This document shows, in pieces, positions 1-7,596 of a stretch of DNA of 25,849 bases. The DNA comes from Planctomycetaceae bacterium (lineage in GTDB: Bacteria > Planctomycetota > Planctomycetia > Planctomycetales > Planctomycetaceae), in contig JAGQQQ010000254.1 of assembly GCA_020426125.1 (NCBI GenBank), forward strand, positions 1 through 25,849, given 5' to 3'. Position 1 is the first letter of the stretch. Every line of letters begins with the position of its first letter. The position numbers and the translations under genes are program-made. Under the pieces are notes generated by a model. The model had not been told where the DNA came from. It saw only the letters and a list, made by a program, of their open reading frames with translations, and made no database searches.

Positions 1-531
1 AATTCACGTGAATCTAAGGGAAACACGGCGAAAAATCTCGACGGGATAGTCGATTCCCTCGAGTCCGCATCTGGACTTCGGTCCAATCCACGTTAGACTC
101 AAGAAAGTCCCATTTCGGGAATCCATTTCACGATAGTGTACTCACACACAAAGTTCGTTAGCGAAAATCCTTGCTGAGGGAAAATCCCGGCAATCCGTTT
201 TCCTATCGATTTGACTTGTTGAGAATTCGGGCGAAAAACAAAGTGAGCGTCCAGGTTTTCCGTGACCTCACTTTTGCCAGCCCGTCAGACTCGCACAATC
301 CCGTTCTTCCATCATACAATCTGTTTCAATCGCCTTGGGGGGAAACTTCACATGGTCGATGGCGTCACGACAATTCGCGAAGGATCTCGAACATTCGCAG
401 ATCTCACTTGCCCGAGTGAGGTCCGTGTTCATTCGTCAGAAGTCGAGAATTGTGATATCGGTTGTGAATTGCCGGCCATCCTGCATGCCTTCGCGGTCAG
501 TGTGGGAGAGTGTTCGTCGGGAGATGGTGGA
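1..531. other. Region without a confident gene (upstream of HATPase)
   Basis: I see no supported gene here. Short open frames overlap in several phases and none resembles a known family. The left edge carries a 12-bp perfect palindrome, ATTCACGTGAAT (2-13), of unknown role because the window starts there. The frame of the downstream HATPase stays open from 262, with an ATG at 352 preceded by a GGGGGGA purine stretch, so an N-terminal extension of that protein could begin inside this region. No tRNA-like cloverleaf or clear terminator was recognised. Confidence 0.5.
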
Positions 532-1059
532 ATGTCTGAAACCAATGGTGCCGTTCGCCGGTTCAAATTGGTGCTTGATAATGACAAATCGAAAGTGTCA
601 GAAGTCGTCGACGGCTTACTGGAAGAGTGTGTCAAACAGAAAATTCTGATCGACGGAGATGACTTCAAGGTGCGCGTCGCCTTGGAAGAAGCCTTGTTAA
701 ACGCCATTATCCACGGCAATCTGGAGGTCAGTTCCACTCTCCGAGAACAAGGGGACGACAGTTACGAGCAAGCGATCTCGGAACGTCAACAGTCGCCCGC
801 CTTTCGTGACCGGAAAGTCACAATTGACTGCGAGTTTTGTTCGGAGAAGGCCACCTTCCAGATTCAGGACCAGGGAAAAGGATTCGACGTTTCCGACATT
901 CCTGATCCGACTGACCCCGATTATCTGGATCGCCCCTGCGGACGGGGCCTGCTGTTGATGCGGGCGTTCATGGACGAAGTCGTTTATAACGACCGCGGAA
1001 ACTGCGTGACATTGGTAAAAAAAGCGGACACTCCTAACGACGAACCATCTGGATCATGA
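532..1059 (+). CDS. RsbW/SpoIIAB-type ATP-binding protein (HATPase_c_2, putative anti-sigma/serine kinase)
   Basis: A 175-residue cytoplasmic protein with one GHKL ATPase fold of the anti-sigma regulatory kinase type. The N box is EEALLNAIIHGN (residues 52-63, with E53, N57 and H61), the G1 box is DQGKGFD (113-119) and the G2 box is GRGL (137-140). Between N and G1 boxes lies a hydrophilic insert (about 64-93) longer than in Bacillus RsbW. Family members bind ATP and either sequester a sigma factor or phosphorylate an STAS anti-anti-sigma partner; neither partner is encoded nearby, so the target is unknown. I chose ATG 532 because GGGAG sits 8 nt upstream and the size then fits the family. 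Starts at 352 (235 aa) or 262 (265 aa) are open; the extra N-terminus shows no domain. It converges on the hydrolase gene at 1101. Confidence 0.85.
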   Translation: MSETNGAVRRFKLVLDNDKSKVSEVVDGLLEECVKQKILIDGDDFKVRVALEEALLNAIIHGNLEVSSTLREQGDDSYEQAISERQQSPAFRDRKVTIDCEFCSEKATFQIQDQGKGFDVSDIPDPTDPDYLDRPCGRGLLLMRAFMDEVVYNDRGNCVTLVKKADTPNDEPSGS

Positions 1060-1100
1060 GCCGATTTGGCAAACGATCGGGATGATGTGTTTCGCTCCAC

Positions 1101-1988
1101 TCAATTCATCGATTCAAGGAATTTGCGGAGTCGGGGCACGATTTGTTCGTGGGCCTCTTCAAACACGTAGTGCCCGGCATCGGCGTAGGTTTCCGTCTCG
1201 GCGTGAGGGAACCGATTCTGCCATTCCTTCAAAAACGCGGTCGTGAAGCACCAGTCCCGTTCTCCCCAAAACAGGAGCAGGGGGGAATCGCGAAATTGTT
1301 CGAGTCCCGCTTCCACAGCGACCAGCGTCTCCCACGTTGGGTGAGAAGGTCTCATCGGAATTTCCTGCACAAACCGATGAACCGCCTGACGGTGTTCCCA
1401 GCTGTCGTACGGAAACAGGTACCCTTTCTGGACGACTGGGGGCATGTGGGAAGGGTCTTCGACCGCCATCGATAACGCCGCTCTGGAAAACAGATTCAGT
1501 CCTCTTACCCCCAACGCTCCCAAAACGGGAATTCGGCAGGCCGCAATTCTCAGAGGAATCCGCGAAGAGCGGAACGCGGCCGTATTCATCATCACAAACC
1601 GCCGAAATCGATCCGGCATCTTCCCGGCGGCTCCCATTCCAATGCAACCTCCCCAGTCATGACCAATGAGCGTGATCTCTTGGAGGTCCAGCGTCTCGAC
1701 GAAGGTCCTCAGATTGGCGATATGTTGGGAGATCGTGTAGCCGTAGTCCCGGGGTTTCTCCGACAGCCCCATTCCCAAATGGTCGACCGCCACGCAGCGA
1801 TAGTCGGGTGAGAGTTCCTGAATCAGGTTCCGCCAGGCAAAACTCCAGGTGGGGTTGCCGTGAACAAACAGCAAGACCGGCCCAGTTCCCTGGTCGACGT
1901 AGGAGTATCGGAACTCGTCGATCAAGATCGATTTCGGTTCGAAAGGATATTCGCTGTGCAACTCGGCGGGGAGTTTCGGAGCAGTCAC
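1101..1988 (-). CDS. Alpha/beta hydrolase, OleB-like (haloalkane dehalogenase superfamily; putative beta-lactone decarboxylase)
   Basis: A 295-residue alpha/beta hydrolase of the haloalkane dehalogenase branch. Seen: HGNPTW (43-48) with the halide/oxyanion Asn45, nucleophile motif GHDWGG (109-114; Asp111, Trp112), acid region WGERDW (241-246, probably Asp245) and AGHYVFEEA with catalytic His273. The cap carries NTAAF (135-139), LGALGVRGLNLFSR (156-169) and PYDSWEHR (193-200), which match OleB as I know it better than generic dehalogenases. OleB removes CO2 from a beta-lactone in the OleABCD olefin pathway. No oleA, oleC or oleD lies in this window, so the substrate is open and plain dehalogenase or epoxide hydrolase activity remains possible. 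The start is GTG 1988; an in-frame stop lies a few codons upstream, so no longer start is available. No signal peptide. Divergent from the gene at 2169. Confidence 0.88.
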   Translation of the reverse strand: MTAPKLPAELHSEYPFEPKSILIDEFRYSYVDQGTGPVLLFVHGNPTWSFAWRNLIQELSPDYRCVAVDHLGMGLSEKPRDYGYTISQHIANLRTFVETLDLQEITLIGHDWGGCIGMGAAGKMPDRFRRFVMMNTAAFRSSRIPLRIAACRIPVLGALGVRGLNLFSRAALSMAVEDPSHMPPVVQKGYLFPYDSWEHRQAVHRFVQEIPMRPSHPTWETLVAVEAGLEQFRDSPLLLFWGERDWCFTTAFLKEWQNRFPHAETETYADAGHYVFEEAHEQIVPRLRKFLESMN

Positions 1989-2125
1989 GGGCCATTGCTT
2001 TCAGGCAGGAAATCGGAAGTTGCGAACTGTATGGGGATCAACATCGAATGGCGAGCGAGTCCCATGAAAAGGGTGAAACCCACATTCCCTGGTCGGGGTA
2101 CAAACTTCCGACTTCGACACGAATT

Positions 2126-2137
2126 CGGGAAATCCCG
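2126..2137. promoter_or_regulatory. Palindrome CGGGAAATCCCG in divergent promoter region
   Basis: The 180-bp spacer between the divergent genes starting at 1988 (-) and 2169 (+) contains CGGGA-aa-TCCCG, two 5-bp arms around AA. It lies about 32 bp before ATG 2169 and could be an operator. This is pattern only; no regulator is known. Confidence 0.2.
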
Positions 2138-2168
2138 ATCGATTTTCCTTCCGCAGGACTCCGCTTCC

Positions 2169-3962
2169 ATGTCGCATCCGCCTTCCCGTTCGTCTTTTCT
2201 TATTCTGATTCTGCTGCTGGGAACCCCAACGGTTTGCCAAGCCGCTCCCCGAGAGATCGCGAGCCCTGCCGAGGTTTTGCCCGGGTCCGTGGTGCTTTAC
2301 GCGGAAGTTGGGGAACCGGTGGCACTGGGGGAAACGCTTGCGAAGCATCCGATTGTCACACAGGCCAAGGCGCTTCCTGCCTGGAAGAAGTTGAGCACCT
2401 CACCTGACTTTGCCAAGGGGATGGTCGGCCTCGCGATGGTCGAATTCAAACTGGGAATGACTTGGCAAAAAGCCCTGACAAAAATGACAGCGCAGGGGCT
2501 GACTTTCGCAATCGACGCGGAGTCCAAGGGAGCGATGATTTTCGCCCACGCGCAAGATGAGGAGTTACTAACGAAGATTCGTGAGACCTTCCTGGAAATG
2601 GCCCGGGCCGATGCGAAAGGAAAGGGGAAACCAGACCCGATCAAGACCGTCGACTATCGCGGAGTGACGGTTTACCAGGCCAAGGATTTCGGGTTCGTCC
2701 AACTCGGGGAATGGTTGTTGATCGGGAACCACGGCGAACTCGGGAAGAAGGTTCTGGATCGCATTCTGGATGACGACGGAGACTCCCTGGCTGAGACAGA
2801 GACGTTTCAGATGGCGTGTTCAGGGCGAGAGGAAAGTCCCCTGGCGACGGCGTGGGGATACCTGAATCTGGCGGCGGTTCGTCGAAAGAACCCCGACCAT
2901 GACATCTTCCAAGGGAAGGTCGACGATCCTCCGGGGGAGATCTTGCTGGGCGGCGTCATTGAGACTCTCGGAAAGGCCGACGTTGTCACTGCTGAACTCT
3001 ATCCTTCGGCGACGGGGATTTCCCTGGATGTGGCGATGCCGTTTGATCCCGAAACCGTATCGGAAGCAAGAGCCCATTACTTTGGACCACAGGGACAGGG
3101 AATGGCGGCCCCCGCACTGGCCGTCCCCGGAGTCATCGCGTCCGTCTCGACCTATCGCAACTTCTCGGAGATGTGGCTGCGAGCCGGGGAACTCTTTCCC
3201 GAGCGAGTTGTCGATAAGATGATTGAAGCGGAGAGCAATCTCACCACGTTGTTCTCTGGACGGGATTTCGGCGAAGAAGTCCTCGGATCATTGGGGCCAC
3301 AAGTTCAGGTACTGGTAGCACAACAACAGTATGGCACCGATGGCCAGCCCGTTCCCGAAATCAAACTGCCCGCCTTTGCCCTCGTTTTCCCAATGAAGGA
3401 ACCGGAACAAACTTGGAGCGATCTTCGTCGAAACTTCCAAAACTTGATCGGGTTCTTAAACGTGACCGGCGCGCAGAATGGCAATCCCCAACTCGATCTC
3501 CTGCAAGAACAAACGGACGACGGGGAGATCGTCTCCGCGATGTACGTGCGTCCGACGGATGAAGACAGCGAGGATCCGGTTTCCATCCATTACAACTTCT
3601 CACCGACGGTGGCCTCGGCCAACGGTCTGTTTGTGCTGTCCAGCACACGCCAATTGGCGGCGACGATCTTGTCGGCGGAACCGGTTGACGCGGCGGAGAG
3701 CGACGTCGGAACAAACACCACGATCACACTCCAGGTCCCCCAGTTGCGAACCATCCTGATCCAGAACATCGAGCAACTCATCGCCCAGAATATGTTGGAA
3801 AAAGGTCACACCCGTCAGGAAGCCGAGAACGAAGTGACCACGCTCCTTGATCTGCTCGGACTTTTGGATCACGGCTCTCTGACTCTCAGGACGACTGCGG
3901 ACGAACTTCTCTTCCAGTTCGGACTGGACGCGAAACAAGTCGAGGAGGAGCGTGATGAATAA
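2169..3962 (+). CDS. Exported protein of unknown function, DUF3352-like
   Basis: 597 residues. The N-terminus has a hydrophobic core LILILLLGTP and ends in CQA-APRE, a type I signal peptide of about 25 residues, so the product is probably exported. The mature part opens with LPGSVVLYAEVGEP and continues with mixed alpha/beta sequence lacking catalytic motifs or further membrane segments. The 'protein as a source of VLYAEV... stretch, paired with later LLIGNHGELGKKVLDRIL and FVLSSTRQLAATIL segments' resembles DUF3352-type planctomycete proteins; this is recall, not a search. The frame is open back to 1860, but that would overlap the opposite-strand hydrolase and remove the signal peptide from the terminus, so I chose ATG 2169 (AGGA about 10 nt upstream). 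Its stop overlaps the start of the DUF1800 gene, suggesting translational coupling as first gene of the 2169-7525 operon. Confidence 0.85.
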   Translation: MSHPPSRSSFLILILLLGTPTVCQAAPREIASPAEVLPGSVVLYAEVGEPVALGETLAKHPIVTQAKALPAWKKLSTSPDFAKGMVGLAMVEFKLGMTWQKALTKMTAQGLTFAIDAESKGAMIFAHAQDEELLTKIRETFLEMARADAKGKGKPDPIKTVDYRGVTVYQAKDFGFVQLGEWLLIGNHGELGKKVLDRILDDDGDSLAETETFQMACSGREESPLATAWGYLNLAAVRRKNPDHDIFQGKVDDPPGEILLGGVIETLGKADVVTAELYPSATGISLDVAMPFDPETVSEARAHYFGPQGQGMAAPALAVPGVIASVSTYRNFSEMWLRAGELFPERVVDKMIEAESNLTTLFSGRDFGEEVLGSLGPQVQVLVAQQQYGTDGQPVPEIKLPAFALVFPMKEPEQTWSDLRRNFQNLIGFLNVTGAQNGNPQLDLLQEQTDDGEIVSAMYVRPTDEDSEDPVSIHYNFSPTVASANGLFVLSSTRQLAATILSAEPVDAAESDVGTNTTITLQVPQLRTILIQNIEQLIAQNMLEKGHTRQEAENEVTTLLDLLGLLDHGSLTLRTTADELLFQFGLDAKQVEEERDE

Positions 3963-5307
3963 TTGGCACGAGATCGATCCAATGTGGGCCTGGGAGCCGT
4001 TCTCGCCTCCGGGAGGGAAGCTGACTCGGGAGCACGTCGCCCATCTCCATCGTCGGACGTGTTTGGGAGCTACCATTTCCCAGATCGAGATGGGAACGCA
4101 GCGGTCGGTCACCGAACTTGTTGATGAACTGATCAGGCCCCTTCCTGAGGCGAACTCCACGGATCCCCTGGCCCAAGCGACGCTCGCGACTGGCAACGCT
4201 CGCAAGCTCTCCGCGTGGTGGGTTTATCGCCTGCTGACGACCGATGCCCCCTGCCGGGAAGTGATGACGCTGTTCTGGCATGGCCATTTCGCGACCAGCG
4301 CGGACAAGGTCACCAATGTCAATCTGATGTATCGTCAGAACGAGTTGCTGCGTGAGTACGCCTTCGAAGACTTCGGGAAGTTGGTCCAAGAGATTTCACA
4401 TGATTCGGCGATGCTGATCTATCTCGATTCGGTGACAAATCGGAAAGCCCATCCGAATGAGAATTATGCTCGCGAAGTGATGGAACTCTTTTGCCTAGGC
4501 GAGGGCAATTACACCGAAACCGATATTCGCGAACTCGCAAGATGTTTCACTGGCTGGGAAGTCCGTCGAGAGAAGTTCCGCTTCAACCGCTATCAGCACG
4601 ACTCGGGAGAAAAGACTGTCTTTGGGAAGACAGGGCCGTGGACCGGAGAACAGGGCGTTGACATCGTCCTGGAACAGGCAGCGTTGCCCCGATTCCTTGT
4701 GTCGAAGTTGATCCATTACTTCCTGGCAGATGAAGTCGACATTCCGGAAAAGTTGATCGAACCATTGGCGAAACAACTGCGGGACGATGGCCTTCAAATT
4801 GGCCCAACCTTGAAACGGCTACTCTCCAGCAATCTCTTTTTCTCGAAGTCTTGCGTTGCGGCCAAAGTCCGGTCGCCGGTCACATTTGCCATCGGACTAT
4901 TGCGTTCGTTGGAAGGAACGGCGGATACCATCGCCCTGGCCGAAGGAGTGGGTGATTTAGGACAGGACTTATTCTTCCCTCCCAATGTCAAAGGCTGGGA
5001 TGGCGGTCGGGCGTGGATTAATTCGTCGACGCTTCTGGCACGCGCGAATCTGATCCGTCGGCTACTCGATCACGAAAATACGCGGTTCGCGAAAGGCTCC
5101 CTCGCGGAGTTGGCGTCGAGTTTGGATCGACGAACCGGAACCGACGTTATCAATTGGTGGGAAGCGACCCTGCTGGCAACACCACTTCGGAGCGATGTTC
5201 GCGAGCAACTGGTGTCAACGATTGAGAACGGGAGCGGTAACCGGGACGCTAGACTTCGCGACGCATTGCATCTGTTCTGTGCGTTACCGGAGTATCAACT
5301 CGCATAG
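3955..5307 (+). CDS. DUF1800 family protein
   Basis: A 450-residue DUF1800 protein of unknown biochemical activity. Family hallmarks: FWHGHFATS near residue 110, PNENYAREVMELFCLGEG followed by YTETDIRELARCFTGW in the middle, and PPNVKGWDGGRAWINSSTLL near residue 345. No signal peptide or membrane segment is visible. DUF1800 genes are typically next to DUF1501 genes in planctomycetes and other bacteria; here the DUF1501 partner follows at 5900 with one small gene between. ATG 3955 overlaps the upstream stop by 8 nt and a strong AGGAGGAG lies in the last codons of the upstream gene; GTG 3952, one codon earlier, is equally possible. The overlap supports coupling with the exported protein at 2169. 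Confidence 0.93.
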   Translation: MNNWHEIDPMWAWEPFSPPGGKLTREHVAHLHRRTCLGATISQIEMGTQRSVTELVDELIRPLPEANSTDPLAQATLATGNARKLSAWWVYRLLTTDAPCREVMTLFWHGHFATSADKVTNVNLMYRQNELLREYAFEDFGKLVQEISHDSAMLIYLDSVTNRKAHPNENYAREVMELFCLGEGNYTETDIRELARCFTGWEVRREKFRFNRYQHDSGEKTVFGKTGPWTGEQGVDIVLEQAALPRFLVSKLIHYFLADEVDIPEKLIEPLAKQLRDDGLQIGPTLKRLLSSNLFFSKSCVAAKVRSPVTFAIGLLRSLEGTADTIALAEGVGDLGQDLFFPPNVKGWDGGRAWINSSTLLARANLIRRLLDHENTRFAKGSLAELASSLDRRTGTDVINWWEATLLATPLRSDVREQLVSTIENGSGNRDARLRDALHLFCALPEYQLA

Positions 5308-5373
5308 TGACTAAAAATAGACATACAATCGGGAGAGAAGATTGTTTAGCCGCAAGCCCCGCGGGCCGCGAGT

Positions 5374-5784
5374 GTGCCTCTGGAGCGAAAATTGAAGGAC
5401 TCCCAACGGCCGTTGATACAGTGCGAAGGATGCGATGCGGTCCATCAGCCGGAACTGGTCGTCTGTCCCGGTTGTGGACGATGTCCCGGATGTGGGGCTC
5501 TTCGCGTCGGAAAGGAAGATCGGGAACGAGCATGTGTGAACTGCGATACTCCCTATTGCCGCGGATGCGGTCGCTGTCACAAATGTGGGACGGTGCGTCA
5601 GTTCGGCCTCCCGCCCTGTGGATGTGGACATCCCACCAATCCCGAGATGCTCGATCAAGTCGCGGAGATATTTCGCTTTCCTCGAAGGAAGCCAGACTTG
5701 GTCGAGATTCTCTGTGCTGGTTTCGGATTTCTCGTCGTCGTCTTGATCATCGCTGTCGCACTCTATTTGAGTAATCAGTGGTAG
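5374..5784 (+). CDS. Small cysteine-rich zinc-ribbon protein with C-terminal membrane anchor
   Basis: 136 residues with 14 cysteines in the first 84. They form CEGC (17-20), CPGCGRCPGC (31-40), CVNC (54-57), CRGCGRCHKC (62-71) and CGC (82-84). The motif CxxCGRCxxCG occurs twice, 31 residues apart, so the N-terminal half looks like a duplicated zinc-ribbon/double-zinc module. A strongly hydrophobic stretch (about 113-132, FGFLVVVLIIAVALY) ends the protein, giving a probable cytoplasmic metal-binding domain tethered by one C-terminal helix. I do not recognise a named family. The gene sits between DUF1800 and DUF1501 genes on the same strand, so it may belong with them. No ATG begins the frame: GTG 5374 gives 136 aa; TTG 5392, with GGAG 6 nt upstream, has the better ribosome site and gives 130 aa. 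Confidence 0.8.
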   Translation: MPLERKLKDSQRPLIQCEGCDAVHQPELVVCPGCGRCPGCGALRVGKEDRERACVNCDTPYCRGCGRCHKCGTVRQFGLPPCGCGHPTNPEMLDQVAEIFRFPRRKPDLVEILCAGFGFLVVVLIIAVALYLSNQW

Positions 5785-5899
5785 CAAATACTCTGACAGC
5801 GACATCGGAGCAGACCCGAAAAACGGATGTCCCGAATCACAACCTGACCGTTTCCGACAACTCAATTGCAATGTTGATGTCCACGTTTGAGGTGATCCC

Positions 5900-7102
5900 A
5901 TGACCACACGCCGAACCTTTTTGAAAGCCGCTCCCTCGTTGCTGACGCTCGGAGCGATGTCGCCCCGATTCTGGCTGCAGGCGGCGGAGTCGTCCGGATC
6001 AAATTCCGATGGCCGCATTCTGGTGGTGGTCCAACTGAGTGGAGGGAACGATGGGCTGAACACTGTCATTCCATTTGATCGGGACGAGTATCGCAAAGCC
6101 CGGCCCACTCTGGCGGTTCCTAAAGACGATGTCCTCAAGATGGAAGACCACTGGGGATTCCATCCAGAGATGACCGGCTTTGCCGACCTTTACCAAAACG
6201 GCCAGCTGTCGATTGTCCAAGGGGTGGGATATCCGAACCCCAACCGATCACACTTTGAGTCGATGGACATTTGGCACAGTTGCACGCGGCAAAAAAATCG
6301 ACGGTCCGAAGGCTGGCTCGGTCGCTGCGCAGCGGAGTGTCTATCCGCAGCGGATGTCCCGGCCATTCATTTGGGGCAGGAACAGCAGCCACTGGCGTTG
6401 TCGTCGACGCGGCTGGCGGTGCCTTCCATCAAATCGCTGGATCAATTCTGTTTGCAGGGTGCTCCGACTGAGAAGCTGGCGATGGCGGTCGAATCTCCGC
6501 CTGCTGTTGAGAATGGGTTGCTCTCCTTCGTGCAGTCCAGCACATCCACCGCTCTCCGCGTCAGTGAACGAATTCAGCAACAGGCGAAGTCGTATCAAAG
6601 CACCGTCGAGTATCCCGACTCGCAATTGGCCCAGAAACTGAAAGCGATCGCCGGTCTGGTTCACGCGGACTTAGGAACGCGGATTTATTATGTTCAACTC
6701 GATGGCTTTGACACTCATTCCCAACAGGCGGGGGCTCACTCGGGGTTGTTGCGGCAATGGACGGGCGCCGTCGCGGCGTTTCTCAAGGACCTGGAATCCC
6801 ACCAACTGGATGACCGTGTGACGGTGATGTCATTCAGCGAGTTTGGGCGCCGCCTTGAAGAGAACGCCAGCGAAGGGACCGACCACGGCGCCGCGGCTCC
6901 GTTGTTTCTTGCGGGGAAGCAATTGAATTCGGGCCTCATCGGAGAACTGCCCAGCTTGACGGACCTGGATCAAGGCGACTTGAAGTTTCAGATCGACTTC
7001 CGCCAAGTGTACGCCAGTCTGCTCGAAGACTGGCTTGGCTGTGACAGCGCACGGATTCTGGGCAAGGACTACAAGAAAATCCCGGTCTTTCACAAAACAT
7101 GA
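5900..7102 (+). CDS. DUF1501 family protein, Tat-exported
   Basis: A 400-residue DUF1501 protein (alkaline-phosphatase-like fold, function not established). The N-terminus TTRRTFLKAAPSLLTLGAM is a twin-arginine signal. Core motifs are VVQLSGGNDGLNT (about 38-50), HFESMDIWHS (about 118-127), LDGFDTHSQQ (about 268-277), VMSFSEFGRR (about 309-318) and a following TDHGAAAP; the D, H and E residues are candidate metal ligands by analogy with the phosphatase/sulfatase superfamily. A clear GAGGTGA precedes ATG 5900. It is the usual partner of DUF1800, here separated from it by the cysteine-rich gene. The 115-bp spacer before it has no obvious terminator, so it is probably still in the operon. Confidence 0.94.
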   Translation: MTTRRTFLKAAPSLLTLGAMSPRFWLQAAESSGSNSDGRILVVVQLSGGNDGLNTVIPFDRDEYRKARPTLAVPKDDVLKMEDHWGFHPEMTGFADLYQNGQLSIVQGVGYPNPNRSHFESMDIWHSCTRQKNRRSEGWLGRCAAECLSAADVPAIHLGQEQQPLALSSTRLAVPSIKSLDQFCLQGAPTEKLAMAVESPPAVENGLLSFVQSSTSTALRVSERIQQQAKSYQSTVEYPDSQLAQKLKAIAGLVHADLGTRIYYVQLDGFDTHSQQAGAHSGLLRQWTGAVAAFLKDLESHQLDDRVTVMSFSEFGRRLEENASEGTDHGAAAPLFLAGKQLNSGLIGELPSLTDLDQGDLKFQIDFRQVYASLLEDWLGCDSARILGKDYKKIPVFHKT

Positions 7103-7129
7103 GCAATTGACGACTTCGGAGGTTCGCGG

Positions 7130-7525
7130 ATGGTCCGCCTGCCGCATCGGTCGGAAATCGTGACGGCGCTCGTTGTCATTGCCCTTCTTTGGGCTTACAT
7201 CTGGGAGGTCTGCCGCGAACGTCGGGCCCTTGCCCCGCCAAGCGGTGTCGATACTCTGGCCCAATTCGCCAAGTCGATGCCGAAGCCCAGGCATCTGGCT
7301 CTGGTTGAGAACAACGGGACAACGGCGTTTGTCTGGATCGGCGAAACGTCCGGTCCCTTCGACCAACCCAGCGGGCCGTCCTGCTATCTGTTCGACACGT
7401 CGGGCAAGCTTCTCGCTTGGCAACCTGACACCGGCGAAGGGGGACCTCTCGATTCGTGGGCTATCGCCGGTCACTCGGCAAAGGAAATGACGTTATCGGA
7501 GGCGATTGAGGAAAATAGGGAGTAG
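7130..7525 (+). CDS. Small single-pass membrane protein of unknown function
   Basis: 131 residues. A hydrophobic helix at about 10-27 (IVTALVVIALLWAYIW) is followed by a soluble tail containing short beta-rich segments (LALVENNGTTAFVWIGE, SCYLFDTSGKLLAWQPD). There are no catalytic motifs. GGAGG lies 7 nt before ATG 7130, and the gene starts 27 bp after the DUF1501 stop, so it is probably the last gene of the 2169-7525 operon. The tail suggests a periplasmic or outer-face sensor-like or adaptor role, but this is a guess; I do not recognise a family. Confidence 0.78.
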   Translation: MVRLPHRSEIVTALVVIALLWAYIWEVCRERRALAPPSGVDTLAQFAKSMPKPRHLALVENNGTTAFVWIGETSGPFDQPSGPSCYLFDTSGKLLAWQPDTGEGGPLDSWAIAGHSAKEMTLSEAIEENRE

Positions 7526-7596
7526 TTTGTTTGATGCCTCTTCATTGATGGAGCGGGATCCCCTCCTCCTTCGGAGAGCGATCTGGCGTGAGCCAT
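7526..7596. terminator. Convergent spacer with weak hairpin (possible terminator)
   Basis: This 71-bp spacer separates converging genes (7525 + and 7597 -). It holds the palindrome GGGATCCC (7555-7562) and a short CTCC-TTC-GGAG hairpin just after it. Neither is followed by a convincing T-run, so termination here is only plausible. Confidence 0.2.

Noticed and set aside
2014..2110. 8-bp inverted copies CGGAAGTT and AACTTCCG 81 nt apart
   Set aside because: Too far apart and too short to separate from chance.
1860..2168. N-terminal extension of the DUF3352-like gene
   Set aside because: Would overlap the opposite-strand hydrolase and displace the signal peptide; ATG 2169 fits better.
5311..6138. 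275-aa minus-strand frame across the zinc-ribbon and DUF1501 genes
   Set aside because: Overlaps two supported genes and shows no recognisable family.
6265..6290. TGGCAC...TTGCA resembling a sigma-54 promoter
   Set aside because: The spacing between the two elements is too short and it lies inside the DUF1501 coding sequence.
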